A stretch of 64,000 bases of DNA from CAWCLK01 sp963796225 (GTDB taxonomy: Bacteria > Actinomycetota > Nitriliruptoria > Nitriliruptorales > Nitriliruptoraceae), in NCBI GenBank assembly GCA_963796225.1, contig CAWCLK010000019.1:62001-126000 (forward strand), in the 5' to 3' direction. Below the pieces are notes generated by a model that worked only from the letters and a program-made list of their open reading frames with translations, did no database searches and was not told the origin of the DNA. Position numbers and translations under genes: made by a program. This document shows positions 37,288 through 49,928 of this stretch, one piece after another; the first letter of the stretch is position 1, and every line of letters starts with the position of its first letter.

Positions 37288-37722
37288 ATGAAGCTCGCTG
37301 CCCGCGGTCACCTCGAACCCCTCACCCGCGACGAGTGCCTCGCCCACCTGGGCAAGGCCTCGGTGGGTCGACTCGGCGTGACCATCCGCGCCCTGCCGGT
37401 CATCCTGCCGGTCAACTTCGCGATGCACGAGGGGGCCATCGTCCTGCGCAGCGTCCCCGGCTCGAAGCTGGACGCCGCGACAGCGGGAGCCGTCGTCGCC
37501 TTCGAGGTCGACGACCACGACTCGGAGGGCGAGTGGGGCTGGAGCGTGCTCGTCCAGGGCATCGCCCACGAGGTCACCGACCCCACCGAGGTCGCCGTCC
37601 TGCGCACCCTCCGGATCACCCCGTGGGCCTTCCCGGCCGGCGAGGCCCAGCGGTACCTGCGCATCGACACCGAGCTGGTGAGCGGTCGCCGCTTCCACCG
37701 GTCGGAGGCCTTCCGGGGCTGA
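37288..37722 (+). CDS. Pyridoxamine 5'-phosphate oxidase-like (split-barrel flavin) protein
   Basis: 144 residues. Starts LTRDECLAHLGKASVGRLGV, then PVNFAMHEGAIVLRSVPGSK and GWSVLVQGIAHEV: the single-domain PNPOx-like group common in actinobacteria, which bind FMN or F420. Substrate unknown. ATG start with GGGAG eleven bases upstream. Confidence 0.85.
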   Translation: MKLAARGHLEPLTRDECLAHLGKASVGRLGVTIRALPVILPVNFAMHEGAIVLRSVPGSKLDAATAGAVVAFEVDDHDSEGEWGWSVLVQGIAHEVTDPTEVAVLRTLRITPWAFPAGEAQRYLRIDTELVSGRRFHRSEAFRG

Positions 37723-37852
37723 CGCGGGACGCATCGGGCGCCACGGGCTCGTCCCGGGCGCCCCGTCGCCATGCCCGCGCGCCGACGTGGTGCGCCGAAG
37801 GTCCCCCGCCCGGAGGGCCCTTCGGCCCTGCCGTGTCGTCGCGCGGGCCTCG

Positions 37853-37885
37853 ACCATGAGAAACACCAAGTCCCCAACTCATGGT
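37853..37885 (+). promoter_or_regulatory. Inverted repeat ACCATGAG-N17-CTCATGGT before nirK
   Basis: Perfect 8-bp arms (37853-37860 and 37878-37885), 17 bases before the nirK start codon. A candidate operator, perhaps for the Rrf2 regulator encoded on the other side of nirK. That pairing is inference. Confidence 0.45.
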
Positions 37886-37902
37886 TTATGGAGAGGTGCC
37901 CC

Positions 37903-39429
37903 ATGGCGACCCCCACGCTGGAGCGGCCACCGGCCGCACCCCCCACCCGGACGACGGACCCGACCACCACTCGCGTCGAGGTCGACTCGGTGACCGGCAG
38001 CCGACTGGTGGCGCTGCTGGTGGCCACCATCCTGCTGTCGATCCTGACCTCGCTGCTCGTCAGCGGGGCGCTGGACGGCGACGAGGCCACGGCCGAGGCA
38101 CCCGCGACGGCCGCCGCACCGGACAGCGCGGCCGCGAACGACGCCCCCGCCGCCACGACCGCCGCGGCGCCGACCACGGCCGACCGCATCGCGGCCGACC
38201 CGACCGCCGTCGGCACGCCCGTCGGCAGCCGCGCCCCGCAGGTCGTCGACCTCGAGCTGACCACCTCCGAGAAGGAGGGCCAGCTCGCCGACGGGACCAC
38301 CTACACGTACTGGACCTTCGACGGCCAGGTGCCCGGCCCGATGCTGCGGGCGCGGGTGGGCGACACGATCAACCTGACGCTGTCGAACAGCGCCGACAGC
38401 ACGAACATCCACTCCATCGACCTGCACGCGGTCAGCGGACCGGGCGGCGGGGCGAAGGCCCTGCAGGTGCCCCCGGGCGAGTCGAAGTCGATCACCTTCA
38501 CCGCCCTGAACCCCGGCGTGTTCGTCTACCACTGCGCGACACCCCACGTCCCCACCCACATCGCCAACGGCATGTACGGGCTGATCGTCATCGAGCCGGA
38601 GGGCGGTCTCGCCCCGGTCGACCGTGAGCTCTACGTCATGCAGGGCGAGATCTACACCCAGCAGGAGCGGGGCGCGACCGGCCTGGTCTCCTACGACGGT
38701 GACGCCATGATGGCCGAGGACGCCACGTACGTGGTCTTCAACGGCCAGTCGGGCGCCCTGACCGGCGACCACGCCATGGAGGCGAAGGTCGGCGAGACCG
38801 TCCGGCTCTTCGTCGGCAACGGTGGACCCAACCTGTCCTCGTCCTTCCACGTCATCGGCGAGATCTTCGACATGGCACGCGTGGACGGCGGGTCGCTGGA
38901 GAACCGGGACGTGCAGACCACGACGGTGCCCGCCGGCGGCGCGACCTGGGTGGAGTTCACCCCCGACGTGCCGGGCGACTACCTGCTGGTCGACCACGCC
39001 ATCACCCGGGCGATCGACAAGGGCGCGGCAGCGGTCCTGCACGTGACCGGCCCCGACGACCCGTCGATCTTCGAGGCCCACGACGCGCCGGCCGTCGAGG
39101 AGGAGGCCCCCGCACCCGAGGAGCCCGCCGCACCCGTCGCCGACGGCACGGTGCGCCTCGCGATGACCGAGTTCAGCTTCGGCGCCGACGAGTTCACCGC
39201 CCCGGCGGGCGAGGTCACCTTCGACATCGCCAACGACGGCGAGGCCCCGCACCAGTTCACCGTCGCCCCGGCCGGCTCGTCCGGCGCTCCGATGGCGGAC
39301 ACGGGCGCCCTGGACGCCGGTGCGACCGAGACGGTCACGCTGGACCTGGCACCCGGGACCTACGAGATCGCCTGCCACATCCCCGGCCACTACGAGGTGG
39401 GCATGAAGGCGACGCTCGTCGTGGAGTGA
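37903..39429 (+). CDS. nirK: Copper nitrite reductase with extra C-terminal cupredoxin domain
   Basis: 508 residues. N-terminal membrane anchor (LVALLVATILLSILTSLLV) and an Ala/Pro/Thr linker. NirK domains 1-2: IHSIDLHAVSG and VYHCATPHVPTHIANGMYG supply type 1 (His, Cys, His, Met) and type 2 (His, His) copper ligands; the third type 2 His is in LVDHAITRA. SSFHVIGEIFD is the AniA-like (class II) form. After a Glu/Pro linker a third cupredoxin follows with HQFTVAP and CHIPGHYEVGM, a second type 1 site that may carry electrons. Reduces nitrite to NO outside the membrane. ATG after GAGAGG. Confidence 0.92.
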   Translation: MATPTLERPPAAPPTRTTDPTTTRVEVDSVTGSRLVALLVATILLSILTSLLVSGALDGDEATAEAPATAAAPDSAAANDAPAATTAAAPTTADRIAADPTAVGTPVGSRAPQVVDLELTTSEKEGQLADGTTYTYWTFDGQVPGPMLRARVGDTINLTLSNSADSTNIHSIDLHAVSGPGGGAKALQVPPGESKSITFTALNPGVFVYHCATPHVPTHIANGMYGLIVIEPEGGLAPVDRELYVMQGEIYTQQERGATGLVSYDGDAMMAEDATYVVFNGQSGALTGDHAMEAKVGETVRLFVGNGGPNLSSSFHVIGEIFDMARVDGGSLENRDVQTTTVPAGGATWVEFTPDVPGDYLLVDHAITRAIDKGAAAVLHVTGPDDPSIFEAHDAPAVEEEAPAPEEPAAPVADGTVRLAMTEFSFGADEFTAPAGEVTFDIANDGEAPHQFTVAPAGSSGAPMADTGALDAGATETVTLDLAPGTYEIACHIPGHYEVGMKATLVVE

Positions 39430-39492
39430 ACCCGGCTGATGGGCTGACGTGGCGACCAACCTCGCCACCCAGCCGGCAGGGGCACGACGAGT

Positions 39493-39519
39493 GGGGCGGC
39501 CGGCTCAGCCGGCCGCCCC
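39493..39519. terminator. Bidirectional terminator shared by nirK and the Rrf2 gene
   Basis: Perfect 12-bp stem GGGGCGGCCGGC/GCCGGCCGCCCC with a 3-base loop. The loop, read on the minus strand, is the TGA stop codon of the Rrf2 gene. Confidence 0.7.
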
Positions 39520-39957
39520 GTCACGTCCGGGCCAGGGCGTGTCGAGGGTGACGTCCAGGGCGACCACGTCGGCGAACGTGGTCGCGGCCAGCCGGTCGAG
39601 CAGCGCCCGCTTCGCGTCCGTCCAGGGTTCGTGGAAGGCGCAGCGGCCCTCCCACCCGCAGGGCCCGCCCCGCAGCACGCAGGTCGGGACGCGTTCCGGT
39701 TCGACCGCGTCGACGACGTCGAGCAGGGTGATCGCCGTGGGCGGGCGGGCCAGCCGGTGGCCGCCGGAGCGCCCCGTCGCCGACGCGACGATGCCCGCGT
39801 CCCCGAGGGCGGCCAGCAGCTCGGGCAGCCAGGTCGCAGGGACGTCCATCGCCTCGGCGATCACCCGGGACGGCCGGAGCGTCCCGTCGTCGTGGCGGGC
39901 GAGGTCCAGCACCGCCCGCAGGGCGTAGTCCGCACGTCGCCCGAGCGCGAGGTCCAC
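39505..39957 (-). CDS. Rrf2-family regulator, NsrR/IscR-like
   Basis: 150 residues. Winged helix (RRADYALRAVLDLARHDDGT, VPATWLPELLAALGDAGIVA, GRSGGHRLARPP). The Fe-S ligand loop has three Cys in TCVLRGGPCGWEGRCAF, spacing x6 then x5, close to the x5-x5 of NsrR and IscR. NsrR senses NO, and nirK makes NO, so regulation of the convergent nirK is plausible. GTG at 39957 has AGGGG at better spacing than the GTG at 39960. Confidence 0.85.
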   Translation of the reverse strand: MDLALGRRADYALRAVLDLARHDDGTLRPSRVIAEAMDVPATWLPELLAALGDAGIVASATGRSGGHRLARPPTAITLLDVVDAVEPERVPTCVLRGGPCGWEGRCAFHEPWTDAKRALLDRLAATTFADVVALDVTLDTPWPGRDGAAG

Positions 39958-39985
39958 CACGGCCCCTGTTCGTCACGCCGGCAGG

Positions 39986-41984
39986 CTAGTCCTCGGACAC
40001 CACGGTGGCGGTCCGGCGGCGCCCACCGGCATCCCCGTCGGACGGGCCGGCGAGCCTGCCGCGGGCCAGGCACGCCGTCGCCTCGTCGGCAGACAGCGGC
40101 CGGCTGAACAGGAAGCCCTGGGCGACGTCGCAGCCGAGCGCCCGCAGCGCGTGCCAGTCCGCCTCGGTCTCCACCCCCTCGGCGACCGTGGCGAGCCCGA
40201 GGTTGTGCGCGAGCTGCACGATCGACCGCACCAGCGCGTCGCTGTCGTGGACCTCCGCGACGAAGCTGCGGTCGATCTTCAGCTCGGTGACGGGCAGCCG
40301 CCGGAGGTGGCTCAACGACGAGTAGCCCGTGCCGAAGTCGTCGAGGCTCAGCCTGAGTCCCAGCTCGGCGATCGCGGCCACGCGGGACTGGACCCCGAGG
40401 GCGTCCATCAGGGTGTGTTCGGTGACCTCGAGCTGCAGGTACTCCGGGGGCAGGCCGTGCCGCGCCAGGCCCGTGGCGAGCGTCATCGTGAAGCGCGCGT
40501 CGGCGAGGTCGCGGGGGGTGATGTTGACCGCGACCGGGACCCCCAGGCCCCGGTCCCGCCACGCCGCCGCCTGGCTGAGCGCCTGCGTGATGACCGCGTC
40601 GGTCACCGCGCGCATGAGCCCGGCCTGCTCCGCGAGGTCGAGGAAGTCGCCGGGGAACAGCAGTCCGCGCGTCGGGTGGTCCCAGCGCACCAGCGCCTCC
40701 ACCCCCACGATGTGGTGGTCGGCGAAGCTGATCTTGGGCTGGTAGTGCAGGACGAGCTCGTGCTCGTCGATCCCACGCCGCAGCTCCGTCACCAGCTCGA
40801 GCCGCGAGACGGTGTTGAAGTCGCGGCTGCGCTCGTAGACCTCGATCCCGTCCTCGGCGTCCTTGGCCGCGTACATCGCCACGTCCGCGCACCGCAGCAG
40901 GTCGGCCAGCGACTCGCCGTGCTGCGGGTACCGGGCGATCCCGACGCTGGCGGCCACGTCGACCACCATGGTCGACAGCTCGAAGGGAACCCGCAGGCGG
41001 TCGCGCAGGCGCCGGGCGACCTCGACCGCGAGCACCTGGTCGGCGTGCGGGAGCCAGACGGCGAACTCGTCGCCGCCGAGGCGAGCCACCACGTCGTGCT
41101 CGCGGACCTCGTCGCGCAGTCGTGCCGCGACCTGCACCAGCAGCTCGTCGCCGGCCTGGTGGCCCAGCGTGTCGTTGACCTGCTTGAAGCGGTCGAGGTC
41201 GAGCAGCAGCAGGGCGCCGACGCGATCGGGGTCGGGGTCGGCCAGCGCCTGGGTGACCTCCCGCGACAGGCGCTTGCGGTTGGCCAGTCCGGTCAGCACG
41301 TCGTGCAGCGACTGCTGCTCCTGGCGAACCGACATCGCGGCGGTCTGCTGCACGGCCAGCAGCGGCGGGAGCAGGAAGAGGATGAAGACCAGCTCGACCT
41401 GCGCCAGCACGACCAGCAGGGGGGCCACGGCCAGCACGGCCGCGGTCGTCACCGTGTAGTAGACGATGTCGTCGAACAGCTCGTCGCGGAACCGCCGACC
41501 ACTGCGCTGGCTGACCAGCGCGCTGACGAGGACGAGGTTGGTCATGTGGTACGCGGCGGCCGCCACCACCAGCGTGGCGATGTCGTGCGCGTGCACCATC
41601 CCCGGCGCCGCCGACGTCGGCCCGAGGCCGCCGACGCGCACGACGACCCACGCCGCCGCGTAGGACACCGTGTACTGCGCCACGTTGAAGACGGTGTTGC
41701 ACGGCGGGCTTGTGCTTGGCGATCTCGCCGGCCAGCGTGCCGGCCGCGAGGATGAGCAGGGCGGGCCCCAGCCCCCATCGCAGCAGCGCCGCGAACACGA
41801 AGGCGGTCGACAGGTTCACCCCCTGCGGGTCGTACCCGCCGGAGGTGATGATGGGCCGCAGGTCCCAGAAGATCACCAGGCCCGCGAACAGGCCGAACCC
41901 GAGCCACGACTCACCGAGTGAGACCCCGGCCGACACCTGGGTCGCGACGACGACCGCCGCCACCACGGCCGTCGCCCACCACAC
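39986..41984 (-). CDS. Membrane GGDEF-EAL c-di-GMP enzyme (one frame break)
   Basis: About 666 residues. Six or so membrane segments in residues 1-200, then GGDEF with intact RLGGDEFAVW near 303 and EAL with VEALVRWDHP near 426, plus NITPRDLAD, DDFGTGYSSL and KIDRSFV. Both catalytic halves look active, so it may make or break c-di-GMP depending on the membrane input. A break near 41695 lies between membrane helices. GTG at 41984 is the first in-frame start after a stop; no clear ribosome site. Confidence 0.87.
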
Positions 41985-42149
41985 CGCGGCGATAGCGGTC
42001 GCCGGCGACCACGGGCCGGTACCACGGGCCCGGGCCGGTGTTGGAACCCCTCACCACGGCACTCCTGTCGGCCCCCTCTGGCCCCATCGGTCCCCGACGC
42101 GGAAGGTTGAGCCGTGTGGTGACGCCGTGCGCCCCGCGGCCACGGCGCC

Positions 42150-42818
42150 TCACGGGGCGCCGACGTCCTCGAAGGGGCTCGCCGCCCCGTCCGCGAGCCG
42201 TCGCGTGATCCCCGCGCGGTGGTGGCGTCGGCACAGCACCTCGTAGGCGATGGCCTCCTCGAGCAGCTCCTGCTGTTCGGCGGGGCCGTCGGCGGTGACG
42301 TCGCCGACCATGACCTGCTCGCCCTCCCGGACGATCGCGCCGTGCAGCGTGCGGGCGTTGTGGGTGCCGGGCGCCCCGCACCAGCATCGCGCGTCGAGCT
42401 GCAGCTCCTCGCGGTGGTCGGCGAGCTCGAGCAGGCGGCGCGAGCCGGGGAACAGGCGGGTGGCGAAGTCGCTGAGCAGCCCGAAGGCGCGGACGTCCAC
42501 GTCGAGGTCGTCGGCGATCCGGGCGAGCTGGTCGACCTGGGCCGGGGTGAAGAACTGGGCCTCGTCGCAGATGAGCTCGTCCACCGGCGTGCCCGCGTGG
42601 ATGGCGTCGAGGACGATGCGATGGAGGTCCGCGTCGTCGTCCACGGCCAGGGCCGGCTGGCGCAGGCCGAGCCGGCTGGTGATCGCCGCGCCACCCCGGT
42701 CGTGCTTGGTGAACAGCAGCACGACCTTGCCGGCCGCGCTGGCGTTGTGGTGCATCTGCAGCGCCAGCGTCGACTTGCCGCAGTTCATCGTGCCGTAGAA
42801 GAACGTCAGCGTGCCCAC
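42150..42818 (-). CDS. tdk: Thymidine kinase
   Basis: 222 residues, type II thymidine kinase. Walker A FYGTMNCGKST at residues 7-17, DELICDEAQFF (Walker B and catalytic Glu), FGLLSDFATRLFPGSRRLLE, zinc Cys pairs CWCGAPGTHNAR and VLCRRH. Phosphorylates thymidine in the salvage pathway. GTG start 13 bases after the upstream kinase stop, with GGAG. Confidence 0.92.
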   Translation of the reverse strand: MGTLTFFYGTMNCGKSTLALQMHHNASAAGKVVLLFTKHDRGGAAITSRLGLRQPALAVDDDADLHRIVLDAIHAGTPVDELICDEAQFFTPAQVDQLARIADDLDVDVRAFGLLSDFATRLFPGSRRLLELADHREELQLDARCWCGAPGTHNARTLHGAIVREGEQVMVGDVTADGPAEQQELLEEAIAYEVLCRRHHRAGITRRLADGAASPFEDVGAP

Positions 42819-42831
42819 GGGGTCTCCACCG

Positions 42832-44025
42832 TCATGCCGGGGGTGCCAGCGGCATGCGGACCTCGAAGCGCGCCCCGCCCTCGGGGCGGTCGTCGACCCG
42901 GACCGACCCGCCGTGCAGGGCAACGAACTGGCGCACCAGCGACAGGCCGAGGCCGGTGCCCGGCGAGGCGTCCGAGGAGGCCACCATGCCCTGCTCGAAG
43001 GGCTCGAACAGCCGCTCGCGCAGCTCGGCGGCGATGCCGGGGCCGTCGTCCTCGACGACCAGCAGCAGGTCGGGGTCCTCGCGGGTCAGCCGCACCCACA
43101 CGGTCGCCGCGGTGCCGGCGTGCCGGACGGCGTTGTGCACGAGGTTGTCCACGATGCGTTCGAACTTGGGCGCGTCGATCCGTGCCGTGAAGGGCTGCAC
43201 GTCGACGCGGATCTGCCCCAGCGGGGCGCCCACCAGCTCGACGGCCCGCAGCACGGTCTGGGCGACGTCGGTCTCGCGCCGCTCGGCGGTCAGCGTGCCG
43301 CGAGCCAACCGGTCGATGTCCAGCAGGTCGTCGAGCAGGTCCCGCAGGCGCGTGGCGTTGCGCACGAGGCGATCCACGAGCTGGGCCACGCTGTCCTCGG
43401 GGAGCCGGTGGCGGTGCTGCTGCAGCGTCTCCGCGTAGCCGAGGACACCGGCCAGCGGGGTGCGCAGCTCGTGCGAGACGGCGCGCAGGAAGGTCTGGCG
43501 CAGGTCGTCGACGGCCCGCAGCTCGTCGACGGCCTGCTGCTCGCGGGACAGCGCGTCGCGCAGCGCCAGCGACTCGCGGTCCTGCTCGGACAGGTTGCGA
43601 GCGATGCCGAGCGTGGCGATGACGTCGCCATCCGGTCCGATGATGGGGATCTCGCGGACCTCCAGGCGGACGTGGGCGCCGTTGCGCAGGGCCCACCGCA
43701 GCTGCATGGGCCATGCGGCGCGCCGCGGGTCGGCGCGTCCGGCGAGCAGCCGGTCACGGTCGTCGGGGTGCGTGCGCTGCACCGCCACGTCCTCGTCGCC
43801 GGCCAGCTCCTCGAGGGTCACGTCGAGGGTGCGCACCGCCGCCGGGTTGAGGTAGCTGTAGTGGAAGGCCGGGCGGTAGTCGCACCGCCACATCGCCTCG
43901 CCCGCGGCGTTGGTCAGGGCGACGTACTGCGCGAGCTGGCGTTCGAGCAGGGCACGCTCGGTGGCCTCGTCGTCCTCGTGGAGGACCAGGCCGCGGGCGT
44001 GGTCCTGCCCGTACGGTGCGTTCAC
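42832..44025 (-). CDS. PAS sensor histidine kinase
   Basis: 397 residues. PAS domain (TNAAGEAMWRCDYRPAFHYS, then VREIPIIGPDGDVIATLGIA), HisKA with FLRAVSHELRTPLAGVLGYA, HATPase with NLVHNAVRHAG, DDGPGI and GTGLGLSLVRQFV. No membrane helices. No partner regulator adjacent. Starts 15 bases after aceE stops on the same strand, so co-transcription is possible. Confidence 0.87.
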   Translation of the reverse strand: MNAPYGQDHARGLVLHEDDEATERALLERQLAQYVALTNAAGEAMWRCDYRPAFHYSYLNPAAVRTLDVTLEELAGDEDVAVQRTHPDDRDRLLAGRADPRRAAWPMQLRWALRNGAHVRLEVREIPIIGPDGDVIATLGIARNLSEQDRESLALRDALSREQQAVDELRAVDDLRQTFLRAVSHELRTPLAGVLGYAETLQQHRHRLPEDSVAQLVDRLVRNATRLRDLLDDLLDIDRLARGTLTAERRETDVAQTVLRAVELVGAPLGQIRVDVQPFTARIDAPKFERIVDNLVHNAVRHAGTAATVWVRLTREDPDLLLVVEDDGPGIAAELRERLFEPFEQGMVASSDASPGTGLGLSLVRQFVALHGGSVRVDDRPEGGARFEVRMPLAPPA

Positions 44026-44040
44026 GAGCTCCCCGCTCGG

Positions 44041-46810
<2,770 letters not shown>

Positions 46811-46965
46811 GGGCACGGCCTGTTCTCGGTGGCGTGGCGTTCAACGGTAACGGCCCCACCCCGGGGCTGCCCCGTGATCGAACGACCCCCGACCGCACCC
46901 CGCACGCGGCCGGACGACCGGACTAGCGTGGACCCGGAATCGCTCCCCACCAGGCGAGCCCGTTC

Positions 46966-47328
46966 GTGGACCGCACCTTCACCATCGAGGAGGCCCGGCA
47001 GCTGCTGGGCGAGATGCGTCCCGCGATGGACGAGCTCGTCGAGGTCCGTGCCGACCTCGCGACCAAGGCGCACGCCCACAACGAGGGCCAGGACGTCCCG
47101 ATCCCGGACATCAAGGCCCTCGAGGCGCGGATGGGCGAGCTGCTCGACGGCTGTCGGGCACGGGGCGTGCAGGTCAAGGGCTACGCGCCCCTGCTGCTGG
47201 ACTTCCCCGCCGAGGTCGGCGACCGCACCGTGCTGCTGTGCTGGCTGGAGGGCGAACCCGAGCTGGCGTGGTGGCACGAGACCGCCACCGGGTTCATGGG
47301 ACGGCGCCCGCTGAAGCAGTTGCGCTGA
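46966..47328 (+). CDS. DUF2203 protein
   Basis: 120 residues: FTIEEARQLLGEMRPAMDEL, IPDIKALEARMGELLDGCRA and DRTVLLCWLEGEPELAWWHE, the DUF2203 pattern of a helical hairpin followed by a small beta region with WWHE. Function unknown. GTG start. Confidence 0.85.
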   Translation: MDRTFTIEEARQLLGEMRPAMDELVEVRADLATKAHAHNEGQDVPIPDIKALEARMGELLDGCRARGVQVKGYAPLLLDFPAEVGDRTVLLCWLEGEPELAWWHETATGFMGRRPLKQLR

Positions 47329-47362
47329 TGCGCGAGCGAGTGCCGAGCTGCGCTGAGGGCCG

Positions 47363-48196
47363 TCAGGCGTCCTGCAGCTCCCGGTCCATCGCCTGCAGGG
47401 TCTCGAGCGCTCCGCACGCCAGCGACAGGACGTCGGACCCACCGTCGGGTTCGCCGGGGTTGACGCGGACGAGCCGGGCACCGTGCTGGTGCACCAGGTA
47501 CTGACCGATCCGGCGGATCGTCGGGACCGCGGTGCCCGCCCCGAGCTCGACGACCACGATCCGTGCGCCGGCGACGTCGGCCAGGAACCCGCTGAAGCGA
47601 CGCTCCTGGGCGTCGGACAGCACCGGGTCGAACCCGGCGTCGCCGAACATGAGCACGTTGGGACGGGCCAGTCCACCACACGCCGGACAGGACGGCAGCG
47701 AGCCGACCGCCCGCATCGTGTCCGGGTCGACCTCGACGTCCGGGCCGGCACCGAAGGGGTCGGCCCCGCAGGCACCCAGGCACTGGTCGTAGCGCAGGGT
47801 CCCGTGGACCTCCCAGATCGCCTCGGGGTCGTGGTCGGCCGTGTGGAAGTGCCCGTCGACGTTCGAGGTGACGACGAAGCCGCCCTCCGGGGCGTCGTCG
47901 AGCCAGCGCGACAGGATCCGGTAGCCCTCGTGCGGTGTGGTCGCCCGGTACAGCCGACGGCGGTGCCCGTAGAACCCCCAGGCGAGCGTCGGGTCGCGGT
48001 GGAAGGCCGCGGGCGTGGCCATGTCGGTGAAGGAGACCTCCAGCTCGCGGTACGGCGGGTAGGCCCGCCAGAACCCCTCGTCACCCCGGAAGTCGGGCAG
48101 GCCCGAGTCGATGCCCATCCCCGCCCCCGCGGTGACCACGAGCGCGTCGGCCTCGGCCACCGCACGGACGGCGCGGGCGAGCGTCGACCGGTCCAC
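47363..48196 (-). CDS. Sir2-family NAD-dependent deacylase
   Basis: 277 residues. NAD-binding TAGAGMGIDSGLPDFRG near 22-38, TSNVDGHF, catalytic HG in WEVHGTLRY, zinc Cys in CLGACGADP and CPACGG, LMFGDAGFDP, VELGAGTAVPTIR. Its unusual ELGAGTAVP suggests a divergent subgroup, so the acyl group is uncertain. GTG at 48196 follows GAGGAGGG, better than the GTG at 48232. Confidence 0.9.
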   Translation of the reverse strand: MDRSTLARAVRAVAEADALVVTAGAGMGIDSGLPDFRGDEGFWRAYPPYRELEVSFTDMATPAAFHRDPTLAWGFYGHRRRLYRATTPHEGYRILSRWLDDAPEGGFVVTSNVDGHFHTADHDPEAIWEVHGTLRYDQCLGACGADPFGAGPDVEVDPDTMRAVGSLPSCPACGGLARPNVLMFGDAGFDPVLSDAQERRFSGFLADVAGARIVVVELGAGTAVPTIRRIGQYLVHQHGARLVRVNPGEPDGGSDVLSLACGALETLQAMDRELQDA

Positions 48197-48291
48197 GCGC
48201 CCTCCTCTCGTCGCAGTGGCTCGCTCGGACACCGTAGTGACCGGGCACGACTAGCCTCGTCCCGGACCAGGAACCGGACAGCAGGGGACGC

Positions 48292-48756
48292 GTGGTGCGC
48301 GCCAGGTACAAGCCGGTCTCGCCGGACGACCGGATCCGCGAGCTGCGCAAGGGCCTCAAGCAGCTCCAGAAGGAGGACCCCTCCCCCGAGCGTGCGGAAC
48401 GCCTGGCGGCCTTCGCCCGGTCCGCCCACGAGGAACGCCAGCTCAACATGGCGATGCACACGGCCCAGCTGTGCCTCGAGGAGGACCCCGACGCCCCGGC
48501 CCTGCTGCTGGCCGCCTACGAACCCGGCGAGGAGGACGACCCCGAGGAGGTCATCCGAGGCTGGTCCGACCTGCAGGACCTCGCGCGCTACGTCGACCGC
48601 CCCGACGTCAAGGAGACCGCGGACCAGCGCGTCCGCGAGGCCGCCATCGAGTGGCTGCGGGGCGCCGACGAGGCCGAACGTCGCCACCGCACCCGCACGC
48701 TGGCGTCCATGTACGACCGCGCGTTCGCCGACGACATCGCGGACCAGGCGCGCTGA
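48292..48756 (+). CDS. Hypothetical helical protein
   Basis: 154 residues, highly charged and alpha-helical, with TPR-like spacing (ERAERLAAFARSAHEERQLN, then AMHTAQLCLEEDPDAPALLL). No signal or membrane helix. Not recognised. It has its own start region, divergent from the sirtuin. Confidence 0.6.
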   Translation: MVRARYKPVSPDDRIRELRKGLKQLQKEDPSPERAERLAAFARSAHEERQLNMAMHTAQLCLEEDPDAPALLLAAYEPGEEDDPEEVIRGWSDLQDLARYVDRPDVKETADQRVREAAIEWLRGADEAERRHRTRTLASMYDRAFADDIADQAR

Positions 48757-48848
48757 CACGACGTAGGCTCGGGGACGTCGGGCACGGCGCGACCCGCCGA
48801 CCACGCACGCACCGGTCCGTGACATGCGACGCAACGAGGAGCCCCACC

Positions 48849-49928
48849 ATGAGCGTCAGCATGTTCGACCGGTTCGTCGGCCACGAGCAGGTCGTGTTCG
48901 GCCAGGACGACGACTCCGGCCTGCGGTGCATCATCGCGATCCACTCGACCGCCCTCGGCCCGGCACTGGGTGGGACGCGGTTCCACCCCTACCCGGACGA
49001 CGACGCCGCGCTGACCGACGTGCTGCGGCTGTCGCGGGCGATGTCGTACAAGGCCGCCTGTGCGGGACTGGACGTCGGCGGGGGCAAGGCCGTGATCATC
49101 GGCGACCCGGCCACGGACAAGTCCGAGCCGCTGCTGCGCGCCTACGGGCGGATGATCGCGTCGCTCGGCGGCCGGTACGTGACCGCGTGCGACGTGGGGA
49201 CCTACCCGGCCGACATGGAGGTCATCTCGCGGGAGACCCGCTGGGCGACGGGGCGCCCCGCCTCCCACGGCGGGGCAGGCGACTCGGGGATCCTCACCGC
49301 GCTGGGCGTGTTCGTGTCGATGCAGGCCTGCGCGCACGACCGCTGGGGCAGCCGCTCGCTGTCGGGGCGGCACGTCGCCGTGCAGGGACTGGGCAAGGTC
49401 GGCCGCCGGCTGGTCGAGCACCTGCTCGAGGACGGCGCCAAGGTCACCGTCACCGACGTCGACGAGGACGCCCTCGCCCGGGTCGCCGACCAGGACGGGG
49501 TGGACGCCGTCGCACCCGACGAGATCCACGACGTCGACGCCGACGTGTTCTCCCCCAACGCCCTCGGGGCGGTGCTGACCGAGGACACCATCCCGCGACT
49601 GCAGGTCGAGGTGGTCTGCGGCGGGGCGAACAACCAGCTCGCCACCGACGAGGACGACAACCGGCTGGCCGAGCGCGGGATCCTCTACGCCCCGGACTAC
49701 GTGGTCAACGCCGGCGGGCTGATCACGGTGTCCGACGAGCTCGACCCGCTGGGCCACTCCGAGGCCCGCGCCACCGCCAAGGTGGAGCACATCGGCGCAA
49801 CCCTGCTCGAGATCTTCGCCGAGGCCCGCGAGGCCGGCGTGACCACCGAGGAGGCCGCCGAGCGCGTCGCCGAGAAGCGCATGGCCGCCGTCGCCCGCCT
49901 CCGCGGCTTCTGGCTGCGGCGAGGGTGA
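48849..49928 (+). CDS. Leucine/valine dehydrogenase (Glu/Leu/Phe/Val family)
   Basis: 359 residues. ALGGTRFHPYPDDDAALTDV, SRAMSYKAACAGLDVGGGKA with K68 and K80 (substrate and catalytic Lys), VTACDVGT, then an NAD Rossmann domain VQGLGKVGRRLVEHLLEDGA. CGGANNQLA and YVVNAGGLI complete the match. Deaminates branched-chain amino acids with NAD. ATG after GAGGAG. Confidence 0.92.
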   Translation: MSVSMFDRFVGHEQVVFGQDDDSGLRCIIAIHSTALGPALGGTRFHPYPDDDAALTDVLRLSRAMSYKAACAGLDVGGGKAVIIGDPATDKSEPLLRAYGRMIASLGGRYVTACDVGTYPADMEVISRETRWATGRPASHGGAGDSGILTALGVFVSMQACAHDRWGSRSLSGRHVAVQGLGKVGRRLVEHLLEDGAKVTVTDVDEDALARVADQDGVDAVAPDEIHDVDADVFSPNALGAVLTEDTIPRLQVEVVCGGANNQLATDEDDNRLAERGILYAPDYVVNAGGLITVSDELDPLGHSEARATAKVEHIGATLLEIFAEAREAGVTTEEAAERVAEKRMAAVARLRGFWLRRG

